A program made the position numbers and the translations under genes. Shown here one piece after another: positions 50,089 to 58,832 of a stretch of DNA of 64,000 nucleotides; position 1 is the first letter of the stretch; each line of letters opens with the position of its first letter. The notes beneath the pieces were generated by a model. That model did no database searches. It had not been told where the DNA came from and saw nothing but the letters and a program-made list of their open reading frames with translations. Source of the stretch: Saccharibacter sp. EH611 (lineage in GTDB: Bacteria; Pseudomonadota; Alphaproteobacteria; Acetobacterales; Acetobacteraceae); contig NZ_WVHP01000021.1 of assembly GCF_009834765.1 (NCBI RefSeq), positions 186,001 through 250,000 on the forward strand, written 5' to 3'.

Positions 50089-52302
50089 ATGCCCGTTTCC
50101 TTCCGCTTCACACGCTGCTCAGCAGGTTTGTTTTGTTTGTTGGGAGGAGGTCTTTTGCCTGATGGTCAGGCATTGGCTGAAACCGCGGTACAGTCTGAAG
50201 AGTCACATAAAGAGCAAAAAGACGCCTCAAAAGTGTCTGTTGCCCCTAGTAAGCAAGAGAACATTATTGTCAGAGCGCGTCGGCGCGAACAAATGCTGGT
50301 CAAATCAGGCGGACAGTTGGGGGTTTTGGGGAATAAGAGGGGTCTTGATGTTCCCTTTAGCATTCATAGCTACACCTCAAGCTTGATACTTAATCAGCAG
50401 TCTCAGACATTGGGACAAGTTCTGCAAAATGATCCTGCGGTTCGAACGACCTATGGTTATGGGAATTTTTCAGAACTTTTCGTAATCCGTGGTTTCCCTG
50501 TCTATGGCGATGACGTGTCTATCAACGGCCTTTATGGCATTACACCGCGCCAGCTTGTCTCGCCGCAGCTTTATGATCAGGTGCAATTGCTTACGGGAGC
50601 GAGTGCGTTCTTAAATGGTGTGGCGCCGGGGGGCACGTCGATTGGCGGGACGATTAACCTACAGTTCAAGCATGCTGATGATGACCCGCTTTTGCGTTTA
50701 ACAGGTGATTATACCAGTAGTGCTATGGGAGGCGGCAGTATTGATATGAGTCGCCGTCTTGGAGACCATAAAGCCTTTGGTATGCGTCTGAATGTGGCGG
50801 GTATGAGTGGTCAAACATCTATTGAGCACGAACGTCGTCATTCAACCGCCCTTGGGTTTGATACGGATTGGCACGACGAGAAAACGCGTATTTCTTTGGA
50901 TATGAACTATCAAAATCAGGGCGTGCGACAGGGGCGGCCCGGGCTGTTGCTTGGTTCTAGTCTCACGGATACGCCGCGCCCAGTGTCACCAGCACATAAT
51001 TACGGCCAGCCTTGGAGCTATACAGAGCTTAATTATATTTTCGGGATGCTGAATGTTGAGCATGACGTTAACAAACACCTGACATTTTACGGTGCTTTTG
51101 GGGGGATGGGCAGCGATGAGAAAGGGAATTACGGCTCTCTGACCGTTAATAATGCTGAGACCGGTGACGGTACAACAGGCTCTATGTATGTTCCATATCG
51201 TCAAACTAACGAAAGTACGCGTGCAGGGGTAAGGGCGCATTTCCGGACAGGGCCACTTAAACATGAGATGAATGCGGGTGGTTCTGGCCTTTGGGAAGAT
51301 ACGGCGACAGCGTATTCATTTGGGAATTCCACAGCGAGCAATCTTTACAACACTCAGAATTTCGCACAGCCGACACCGACTTGGTATGGCGGAGATGTTA
51401 GAAACCCGAAGACGAAAAACACCATACGCCTGTATAGTTTGTTTTTCTCTGATACTGTTTCTGTGTGGCACAATCGTATTGCGCTTACAGGTGGTTTCCG
51501 TTTTCAAAATATTCGAACAAAGAGCTTCGGCTATAATTCGCGCGCTCTTGAAGAGGAGTATGATCAAAACGCGATCACGCCTGTTGTGGGGCTCGTTGTG
51601 CACCCAACCAAGCATAGTGCTCTCTTCTTTAATCGCAGTGAGGGGTTATCACCGGGGCCACAGGCTGGCAGCACCTATGTTAATTCCGGACAAATCTTTG
51701 CGCCTTACCGAACCGAGCAATATGAAATTGGTGCGAAATATGACATCGGAACGCTTAGTACGTCTTTAGCGTTTTACCGGATGACACAGCCTAATGCTTA
51801 CGGTGTGCCCTATGGTAATACCGGGCAAGCACTGTACACGATGGACGGGCGCCAACGGAACCAGGGCATTGAGTTCAGCTTACATGGCCAGATTATCAAG
51901 GGGCTGCGCTTTAATGGTGGAACATCTATTACGCAGGCCGTACAACGGCGGACATCAAGCCGCGCGACGCAAGGAAAGAAAGCGGTTGGTATTCCGAGTT
52001 ATACGATCAACGGGAATATGGAATATGACCTGCCGTTCCTCAAAGGTGGAACTTTGACGGGGCGTGTCACTCATACAGGGCCACAATGGGTGAATGCGAC
52101 CAATACGCAACGTGTGAAAATATGGACGAGCTTTGACCTTGGCGCTCGCTATACGTTCCTCGCCATACATCATCATCCGATGACGATGCGCTTCGGGGTC
52201 GAAAATTTGGCGAATACGCGATATTGGGCCTCAGCTTACGGAGGATACCTGACAGCTGGTATGCCAAGAACCTTCAAGTTCTCTTTATCGACAGATTTAT
52301 AA
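50089..52302 (+). CDS. TonB-dependent siderophore receptor
   Basis: An outer-membrane 22-strand barrel that imports ferric siderophores with energy from TonB-ExbBD. Signal peptide residues 1-30 (ending GQALA). No STN signalling domain is present. The plug begins with the TonB-box-like ENIIVRARRR, then TLGQVLQNDPAVRT, ELFVIRGFPVYGDDVSINGLYG and LLTGASAFLNGVAPGGTSIGGTINL. Barrel strands follow to the end (YWASAYGGYLTAGMPRTFKFSL). The 737-residue length and the FpvA/FhuE-like plug motifs suggest a hydroxamate-type ligand, but this is inference. A Fur-like operator precedes it. PepSY, DUF3325 and GNAT-like genes are neighbours. Confidence 0.92.
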   Translation: MPVSFRFTRCSAGLFCLLGGGLLPDGQALAETAVQSEESHKEQKDASKVSVAPSKQENIIVRARRREQMLVKSGGQLGVLGNKRGLDVPFSIHSYTSSLILNQQSQTLGQVLQNDPAVRTTYGYGNFSELFVIRGFPVYGDDVSINGLYGITPRQLVSPQLYDQVQLLTGASAFLNGVAPGGTSIGGTINLQFKHADDDPLLRLTGDYTSSAMGGGSIDMSRRLGDHKAFGMRLNVAGMSGQTSIEHERRHSTALGFDTDWHDEKTRISLDMNYQNQGVRQGRPGLLLGSSLTDTPRPVSPAHNYGQPWSYTELNYIFGMLNVEHDVNKHLTFYGAFGGMGSDEKGNYGSLTVNNAETGDGTTGSMYVPYRQTNESTRAGVRAHFRTGPLKHEMNAGGSGLWEDTATAYSFGNSTASNLYNTQNFAQPTPTWYGGDVRNPKTKNTIRLYSLFFSDTVSVWHNRIALTGGFRFQNIRTKSFGYNSRALEEEYDQNAITPVVGLVVHPTKHSALFFNRSEGLSPGPQAGSTYVNSGQIFAPYRTEQYEIGAKYDIGTLSTSLAFYRMTQPNAYGVPYGNTGQALYTMDGRQRNQGIEFSLHGQIIKGLRFNGGTSITQAVQRRTSSRATQGKKAVGIPSYTINGNMEYDLPFLKGGTLTGRVTHTGPQWVNATNTQRVKIWTSFDLGARYTFLAIHHHPMTMRFGVENLANTRYWASAYGGYLTAGMPRTFKFSLSTDL

Positions 52303-52319
52303 ACGCGTAAAGCCGGGCG

Positions 52320-52378
52320 TTCTTCTCCTTTCCGAATGATGGATATATGTATCGTTTCTTTCTCGGAAAGGAGAAGAA
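52320..52378. repeat. 16-bp perfect inverted repeat after the receptor gene
   Basis: TTCTTCTCCTTTCCGA (52320-52335) and TCGGAAAGGAGAAGAA (52363-52378) are perfect complements separated by 27 bases. The right arm contains AAGGAGAAGAAGG, which would be the ribosome-binding site of the ATG at 52386. No T-run follows, so it is not a classic terminator. It may sequester a ribosome site or stabilise the receptor mRNA. Confidence 0.6.
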
Positions 52379-52385
52379 GGGTGAC

Positions 52386-52650
52386 ATGGACACGAAGATG
52401 ATTTCAATGTGTCATAGCAGAGGCTGTTATTCTCGCCGTCTTAACGCCGTTTTTGTTTGTCATGATAGGTTTTGCGGGTGATGTGCAGTTGGGGCGCCCT
52501 CTGGAGGTTGGGGATACGATTATGTTCTCAATCCTGTTTTCGCCTCTTGTGGCGCTTCTCAGGGTGTTGGTCGCTTGGTCTTGCTATAGACGAGGCTATA
52601 ACGGCCTTGTATGGGGAGTGGTATGTTTTTCTCCCCAGTTGGACAGTTGA
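52386..52650 (+). pseudogene. Frameshifted small membrane-protein ORF
   Basis: An ATG at 52386 has an excellent ribosome site (AAGGAGAAGAAGG), but its frame ends after about 32 codons. A second frame, open from about 52402 to 52650, encodes a typical two-helix membrane protein (AVILAVLTPFLFVMIGFAGD and FSILFSPLVALLRVLVAWSCY) but has no good start. Joining the frames near 52405-52415 gives one sensible protein of about 88 residues (MDTKMISM... then the hydrophobic part). It is probably a frameshifted gene, a sequencing error or an unusual translation start. Family not recognised. The rest of the 52303-52724 interval contains the inverted repeat above and no other gene. Confidence 0.4.
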
Positions 52651-52724
52651 ATGAGTGCGTAACGTTCGCTCTCTTTCCCCAGGATAGAACGCCGCTCTGT
52701 TAAAGATCGGATAGAAGCCCGCTG

Positions 52725-55577
52725 TCAAACGTGTTCAATGGCAGGATTGGTAAGAGCGTGAAGCAGGGCTTTTCTGATTTTTTCTAAATGAACGGGATCA
52801 GTCAATTTCCGACCGTGTTCATCATGGAGATAAAACACATCAACAGCGCGTAGCCCGTAGGTCGTGACATGAGCAGAAGAAATGTGCACACCCTCACGGC
52901 TCAGTGTTGTTGTGAGGTCATGCAGCAAGGCGGGGCGGTCACGTCCATTAGCTTCGACAACGCTGTACCAATCAGAAGCGTCATTATCGACAATTACTCG
53001 AGAGGGGATAGGAAGCGCTTCTAGGCGACGGCTGAGCGGCGGCGCTGCGGAGGCCAGCGCTTCATCTAGATTAAGCTCTCCCTTCAAGGCTGTTGTAATA
53101 CAGTCGCGCACGCGTTCTAGATGGTCTTCTTCTTCAAATGCTTCACCGTATGAATCTTGGATCCAAAAAGAGTCGAGTACGGTGCCGTTACTTAATGTAT
53201 GGATACGTGCATCGGCAATAGACGCGCCACAAAGAGCTAAGGCCCCAGCAATTTCTGAGAACACACCAGGTTGGTCAGGACAAATAATGGTGAGTTCAGT
53301 AATGCCGCGTGAAGGGAGGGGATAGATATCGACTGTAATGCGGTCATTGTCCGCTCTGTTCAGATGGTTATGAACAAGATGAGCATGGCGCAGATGAGTC
53401 TGCGTATCAAACCCTAACCAATAGCCCGGTCGTCCAAGCTGTAGGAAATGCTGAACGCTCGCTTCAGGTAATGACGCGCTCAGAGCCTCACGTGTTAGGG
53501 CACGTGTTTGGGTGACGCGTTCATCATTTTCGCTGGCTTGCATGCCGCCGTCTAATACATCAGCGATGCGCGTATAGAGGCGATAAAGGAGTGTTGCTTT
53601 CCAAGCATTCCACGCACGCGGGCCGACAGCACGAATATCAGAGATCGTGAGCAGAAGCAGCAGGCGGAGGCGCTCTGGGGATTGAATAATATCGGCAAGG
53701 TCGAGGATCGTATGCGGGTCATCAATATCGCGCGTAAAGGCGGTGCGTGAGAGGAGGAGATGATGAAGAACAAGCCATGAAACAGTATCAGTGTCGTCTG
53801 CTGAGAGATTGAGCTGCTGGCAAGTCGTGACGGCGATCTGTGCGCCAATTTCAGAATGCCCTCCACCGCGTCCTTTGCCAATATCATGCAGTAAAGTCGC
53901 GAGGAACAAAGCTTGCCGTGCTTGGAGATTGCGTGTGAGCCCATAAACAGCTGGAATTTCATCAGCCATATGGCCATTTTCGATCTGACGTAAAATTCGC
54001 ACAGCTTCGATGGTATGCTCATCAACGGTGTAAATATGGTACCCGTCAAATTGCGTACGTCCTAAAATACGAGACCACCCCGGCAGGAACCGCGCAAGAA
54101 GGCCAGTTTCATTCAGGACAGGGAGCCAAAAATTCTTTTCATCGTCGCGGATAGGGGGAGATGATGTTTTTGGTGCGGGGGCACAAAGAAGATTGAGAAA
54201 AATCCTAATCGTAGCAGGATCATGTTTGAGGCGGGTAATATGGCGTTCGAAACGAATGAGCTGTTGAACAGCGGCGGGGTGAAGGGGGAGTTCATGGCGG
54301 CGGGCACAATCCAATAATCGAAGAAGGGTCTGAGGATTGCGCGCAAAAGCTGTTGGGTCTGTGAGGCTTAGACACCCATCAATGCGGCGGAACTCTTCAG
54401 GCCCCTCTTCGACATAAGGTGGACGACCGCGTTGCTGGTTTTGTAAATAAAGAAGCACGGCGGGCTGTAGAATATGCGTCAAGCGCATGATAGAGCGTGC
54501 CATGAGGAAATAATGGCGCATAAAGCGTTCAACGCCGCGCTGATGTCCATGATTAGCGTATCCCATACGGGCGCCAATGATGGGCTGTACATCGAACGTG
54601 AGACGTTCTTCATTTCGTCCTGTAACGTAATGAAGATGCAGTCGCACCGTCCAAAGAAAGTCCCATACTTTTTCGGCGCGATAGGTTTCGCGTTCTGTAA
54701 AAAGACCAAGCAGAACGCACGCAGGAGCTAAGCCAAGCTCACGACGGAGCGGCGTTGCGCGGGAGATCAGAAGACCGAGAGAAGCACGACCAATCCAGTT
54801 CAGTACTTGAAGGTCACGAAGTCCCCCGCGGCCGGCTTTGAGGTGAGGTTCAACAAGATAGGGCGTTGCGCCGTAATGGGTATGGCGATCTTCGCGTTGA
54901 GCGATGGCTTCCGTTACAAAATGCTCCAGCGTAGGGCCGGTAAGATAAGCGCGCAGGGCGTGGTGGAGAGCGTCAGCACTTTGTTTGTCGCCGTAGAGAG
55001 GGCGTAAATCCAGCAAGGCGGTGCAGGTGGTAAGGTCTTCTTGCGCACTCTCAAGGCATGTTGCTTGGGAGCGCGTTGCATGTCCCACGCGGAGACCGAG
55101 ATCCCATAACGTATAGAGAACATATTCAATACAGCGTAGAAGATTTTCTGACGGCGTATCATCGGTCAAAAAAAGCAAATCGACATCACTAAAGGGCGCG
55201 AGTAGCCCTGCACCGTACCCTCCTGTTGCGCAAAGGCAAAATGTTTCGTCTTTATCTGTATCGCCATTTGGTAAGCCTGCGTAACTACAAAGATCAACGG
55301 CGATTCCGTCCATGAGCGTAGCGAGGGCGCGCGCAGCCTCAGTTCCTGACAGATGTCGTTTTTCAAACTCATGACGGATATGTTTACGTTCATTGCCCAA
55401 ATGCCGCCTGAGCCGCTTAACTGCTTTTTCCCGCGGAAGGTTATGCAGAGCAGCAGGAGAGCGTGTGGCTACGTTTTGTTGGTCGGCTTGGGGCATACCG
55501 TGAGATCTGTCGGAGTCGGGGTGAAAGGAGCGTGATGTTTTCGTTTTAGTGTTGCGCAGTCTCATCATGACGTTCAA
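52725..55577 (-). CDS. glnD: Bifunctional uridylyltransferase/uridylyl-removing enzyme GlnD
   Basis: GlnD senses glutamine and adds or removes UMP on PII proteins, setting nitrogen metabolism. Nucleotidyltransferase motif: TGGYGAGLLAPFSDVDLLFL (about residues 116-135). The GlnD linker region spans 180-430. The HD domain holds LLHDIGKGRGGGHSEIGAQIAV, and two C-terminal ACT domains (ELTIICPDQPGVFSEIAGAL and EANGRDRPALLHDLTTTLS) sense glutamine. Length (950) is slightly long due to an N-terminal tail. The start TTG at 55577 overlaps the mutS stop by four bases and has AAAGG upstream; ATG 55568 is possible. It would act upstream of gltDB through PII. Confidence 0.95.
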   Translation of the reverse strand: MNVMMRLRNTKTKTSRSFHPDSDRSHGMPQADQQNVATRSPAALHNLPREKAVKRLRRHLGNERKHIRHEFEKRHLSGTEAARALATLMDGIAVDLCSYAGLPNGDTDKDETFCLCATGGYGAGLLAPFSDVDLLFLTDDTPSENLLRCIEYVLYTLWDLGLRVGHATRSQATCLESAQEDLTTCTALLDLRPLYGDKQSADALHHALRAYLTGPTLEHFVTEAIAQREDRHTHYGATPYLVEPHLKAGRGGLRDLQVLNWIGRASLGLLISRATPLRRELGLAPACVLLGLFTERETYRAEKVWDFLWTVRLHLHYVTGRNEERLTFDVQPIIGARMGYANHGHQRGVERFMRHYFLMARSIMRLTHILQPAVLLYLQNQQRGRPPYVEEGPEEFRRIDGCLSLTDPTAFARNPQTLLRLLDCARRHELPLHPAAVQQLIRFERHITRLKHDPATIRIFLNLLCAPAPKTSSPPIRDDEKNFWLPVLNETGLLARFLPGWSRILGRTQFDGYHIYTVDEHTIEAVRILRQIENGHMADEIPAVYGLTRNLQARQALFLATLLHDIGKGRGGGHSEIGAQIAVTTCQQLNLSADDTDTVSWLVLHHLLLSRTAFTRDIDDPHTILDLADIIQSPERLRLLLLLTISDIRAVGPRAWNAWKATLLYRLYTRIADVLDGGMQASENDERVTQTRALTREALSASLPEASVQHFLQLGRPGYWLGFDTQTHLRHAHLVHNHLNRADNDRITVDIYPLPSRGITELTIICPDQPGVFSEIAGALALCGASIADARIHTLSNGTVLDSFWIQDSYGEAFEEEDHLERVRDCITTALKGELNLDEALASAAPPLSRRLEALPIPSRVIVDNDASDWYSVVEANGRDRPALLHDLTTTLSREGVHISSAHVTTYGLRAVDVFYLHDEHGRKLTDPVHLEKIRKALLHALTNPAIEHV

Positions 55578-58246
55578 GAAAAACCTTTCGTCATCATATC
55601 TTTAAGCCGATAAAGTGCCGCATGTGCATCACGTGGAGAGAGCGCATCGGGGTCGAGCTCGTCCAAAGCCGCATGGAGGGCTGAAGGCTCGGGAAAGAGT
55701 TCGTTTTCGTCTAGCTTGGCAGAGGGGGGGGATGTCTCGAAGAGGGGGAGTTCTTGCGTCTCATCAGGAGAGACAAGATTTTTTTGCTCATCTTCTAGAC
55801 GAGTGAGGAGTGTCTTTGCCCGTCGGATTACAGAAGAAGGGATACCAGCGAGACGGGCAACATGGAGGCCCCAGCTTTTATGAGCACTGCCGGGCTTGAC
55901 TTCATGTTGGAAGACAACGTGACCGTCCCACTCTTGCACAGCCATGGTGTAAGCTGCAAGCTTAGGAAGTGTGTGCAACAGCCCGCTAAGTTCGTGGAAA
56001 TGCGTCGCAAAAATGGTGCGTGACCCAAGTTGGGAATGCAACGCCTCCAATGTGGCCCATGCGATCGAAAGACCGTCTAAGGTCGAGGTACCGCGGCCAA
56101 TTTCATCAACGACAACAAAAGAGCGCGGCCCTGCTTGGTTTAAGATAGCGGCTGTTTCGGTCATTTCCACCATGAAGGTGGATCGTCCACGAGCGAGGTC
56201 ATCTGCGCCACCGACACGGGAAAAAAGCCGGTCGACCACACCAATATCAGCGCTTTCTGCAGCAACGGGAAGGCCGGCTTGGGCGAGAATAACGGCTAGG
56301 GCTGTTTGGCGTAGAAAAGTGGATTTCCCCGCCATATTAGGGCCGGTGAGCAGCATGACGTGCTTTTCTGGCGGTAGAGCGCAATGGTTGGGGATGAAAC
56401 GGGCTTCCGGTGAGGCGCTGCGTTTAAGGGCTGCTTCAACAACGGGATGACGCCCCGCTTGAATGGAGAATTCTTTACTATCCGAAACTATAGGGCGGCA
56501 CCAACCGCCTTTGTCTAACAAGGCCGCACAAGAGGTGAGAACGTCTAGTTCAGCAAGGGCGCTGGCGATCTCATCAAGTTCGGGCGTTTGGAGAATATGC
56601 TCAACGAGCGTGTTAAAAATGTGCCGCTCAAGCTGCATGGCTTGTTCGGAAGACTCGAGAATCGCTTTATCAAGAGCGATAAGCTCATCATTAGCAAAGC
56701 GCGTTAGGCTAGCGGTGCCTTGGCGGACATAAAGATCGTCACGTTGGCGAAGCTTCGCACCTGTGGAGGATGGCACCTCAATGACATAGCCGAGCTGGTT
56801 ATGATGGCGAATGCGTAAATTGGTGACGCCATACTCTTCCGATAAACGCACCTGAAGCTGGGCGAGTGCGCGGCGGCTATCGTCACGAAGGCTGCGGAGG
56901 CGGTCAAGCTCCGGGTCAAAGCCCGCTGCAATGACACCGCCATCTTCAATCTTCACGGGGAGTTCGTGGGCTAGCCCATGATCAAGTCGCTCAAGCAGAG
57001 TATCAGCTCGTCCGTACAAGGCGGAACCAATCGCTCGGATTGCTTGCGGCATATCGTCAGAAGAAAAGGCCGCGAGCTGCTCGGTTACATGGTTAGCACT
57101 ACGGAGCGTATCGCGGACTGAGGCAAGATCCCGCGGGAGGGGACGCCCACTGGAGATGCGCCCAAGGGCACGAGAGCAGTCCGGTGTCTGACGAAGCGTT
57201 TGACGAAGCTGTGGGGTCAGTTCTTTTTGACCATGCAGCCAAAGCCACCCCTCTTGGCGTCGTTCAATACGAGGAAGGTCTGTAATGGGAGTGGAAATCC
57301 ATCGCGCCAGAAGACGCATTCCCGCAGCGCTATTGGTGTGATTTACGCTGGTAAAGAGCGTGTGTTCTGTTCCGCCATCGCGGGAGCGGAGAAGATCTAG
57401 GCTGGCGCGTGTGGCGGGGTCTAGCCCCATAATCTGTCCATGCCCTTCGGGGATAGGCGGGCTAAGACGGGGGAGACGCCCTGCTTGGCTGCGGCGCACA
57501 TAATGCAGCAATGTTGCACAGGCGATGAGCTGCTCATCTGGGAAGTCCCCTAGCGCTTCACTATGAGCGACATGATAGGCTTCTGCGACGACGGCATCGG
57601 CTTTATCGACAGTGAGGCGCGTGGTGGATGGCGTGAGACGTTCGTGATGCTCCTCGGGAATAAGGGCGGGATCCGCCAAAATTTCTGAGGGATCAAGCCG
57701 GGCGAGCAGTTCGGTAAGGTTTGCTGTTGGCTGGGAGACGGTTTCGACCGAGCCGGTTGAAATATCAATCCACGCCGCCCCTAAAGGGGATTTGCGGCGT
57801 TTTACTGGGGCTGTAATGGCCAGCAGAATATTAGGGCGTCCGGCCTCAAGCAGTTCATCCTCAGTGAGCGTGCCGGGCGTGATAACACGTGTAATTTCCC
57901 GTTTTAATGGGCCTTTTTGGCCTTTCGTTGGTGTTTCTGTTTGTTCTGCAACGGCAACGCGGAAGCCACGGCGGATCAAGCGTGAGAGATAGGCTTGGGC
58001 AGTTCCTACGGGAACACCGCACATAGGAATCGGCTGGTCGTCATGGGTACCGCGATGGGTGAGGGTGATGTCGAGTGCCGTAGCGGCCGTTTCGGCATCA
58101 CCAAAGAACATCTCGTAGAAATCACCCATGCGAAAGAAAAGTAGCGCATCAGGTTCCTGATCCTTCAGTGTGAACCATTGAGCCATGGTGGGTGTGGCTT
58201 TTTTGACTGAAGACGTCAGAGACGGTGAGGCGCTGATATCGGGCAT
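55574..58246 (-). CDS. mutS: DNA mismatch repair protein MutS
   Basis: MutS recognises mismatches and small loops and recruits MutL. Seen: the mismatch-binding domain with DALLFFRMGDFYEMFFGDA (Phe-x-Glu wedge region, FYEMF), a connector, the clamp/lever region, and the ATPase domain with Walker A LLTGPNMAGKSTFLRQ, FVVVDEIGRGTSTLDGLSIAWATLE (Walker B and signature), and FATHFHELSGL. A C-terminal helix-turn-helix region with KSWGLHVARLAGIPSSVIRRA precedes a 60-residue tail. Length (890) is normal. It overlaps the start of glnD, which follows downstream. Confidence 0.97.
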   Translation of the reverse strand: MPDISASPSLTSSVKKATPTMAQWFTLKDQEPDALLFFRMGDFYEMFFGDAETAATALDITLTHRGTHDDQPIPMCGVPVGTAQAYLSRLIRRGFRVAVAEQTETPTKGQKGPLKREITRVITPGTLTEDELLEAGRPNILLAITAPVKRRKSPLGAAWIDISTGSVETVSQPTANLTELLARLDPSEILADPALIPEEHHERLTPSTTRLTVDKADAVVAEAYHVAHSEALGDFPDEQLIACATLLHYVRRSQAGRLPRLSPPIPEGHGQIMGLDPATRASLDLLRSRDGGTEHTLFTSVNHTNSAAGMRLLARWISTPITDLPRIERRQEGWLWLHGQKELTPQLRQTLRQTPDCSRALGRISSGRPLPRDLASVRDTLRSANHVTEQLAAFSSDDMPQAIRAIGSALYGRADTLLERLDHGLAHELPVKIEDGGVIAAGFDPELDRLRSLRDDSRRALAQLQVRLSEEYGVTNLRIRHHNQLGYVIEVPSSTGAKLRQRDDLYVRQGTASLTRFANDELIALDKAILESSEQAMQLERHIFNTLVEHILQTPELDEIASALAELDVLTSCAALLDKGGWCRPIVSDSKEFSIQAGRHPVVEAALKRSASPEARFIPNHCALPPEKHVMLLTGPNMAGKSTFLRQTALAVILAQAGLPVAAESADIGVVDRLFSRVGGADDLARGRSTFMVEMTETAAILNQAGPRSFVVVDEIGRGTSTLDGLSIAWATLEALHSQLGSRTIFATHFHELSGLLHTLPKLAAYTMAVQEWDGHVVFQHEVKPGSAHKSWGLHVARLAGIPSSVIRRAKTLLTRLEDEQKNLVSPDETQELPLFETSPPSAKLDENELFPEPSALHAALDELDPDALSPRDAHAALYRLKDMMTKGFS

Positions 58247-58355
58247 AGAACCGTGCAGATGTGGAAACAGAGATATTAAATTTTCATTATACGGAAAAAA
58301 TTAGTCTTGTCTGCTCTCTCTTGCGAGAAGGTGAAAAGCTTCTAATCTATGGTGC

Positions 58356-58832
58356 ATGAGTACAGCACCCCAACAATCTATCGCGTTTGATGATGTTTTT
58401 CCGGTTGCCCAAGGGCTTTTGGAGGCAGAATCAGACCCTATTGCTAACATGGCCAATCTCTCAGCTCTGCTTTACGAGGCATTGCCTGATGTGAACTGGG
58501 TTGGGTTCTACATCATGCGTGATGCAGAGCTTGTTTTAGGCCCGTTTCAGGGACGGTTAGCCTGCACGCGTATTCCCGTTGGACGGGGTGTGTGTGGCGT
58601 TGCGGCGCATTCACATTCTGTGCAGCGCGTGGCGGATGTGCACCAATTTGATGGTCACATTGCGTGTGATGGTGCGACCGAATCGGAAATTGTGATTCCC
58701 ATCATTGTGAACGGCGCGGTGTACGGGGTGCTAGATATCGATAGCCCACGGAAGGATCGCTTTTCTGAGGATGATCAGCAAAAGCTCATCGCGCTCGTTA
58801 AATTACTTGAAGCTGTTTTACTGGCGTTGTAG
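58356..58832 (+). CDS. Free methionine-(R)-sulfoxide reductase (GAF domain)
   Basis: The protein reduces free Met-R-sulfoxide (fRMsr). The 158-residue single GAF domain (LYEALPDVNWVGFYIM, LGPFQGRLACTRIPVGRGVCGVAA) contains the three expected cysteines: one in ACTRIP, one in GVCGVA and one in HIACDGATESEIVIPI. Together with GVLDIDSP this pattern defines the fRMsr family. Start ATG 58356 has no strong ribosome site. It is monocistronic, divergent from mutS, and converges on murJ with a 15-base overlap. Confidence 0.93.
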   Translation: MSTAPQQSIAFDDVFPVAQGLLEAESDPIANMANLSALLYEALPDVNWVGFYIMRDAELVLGPFQGRLACTRIPVGRGVCGVAAHSHSVQRVADVHQFDGHIACDGATESEIVIPIIVNGAVYGVLDIDSPRKDRFSEDDQQKLIALVKLLEAVLLAL

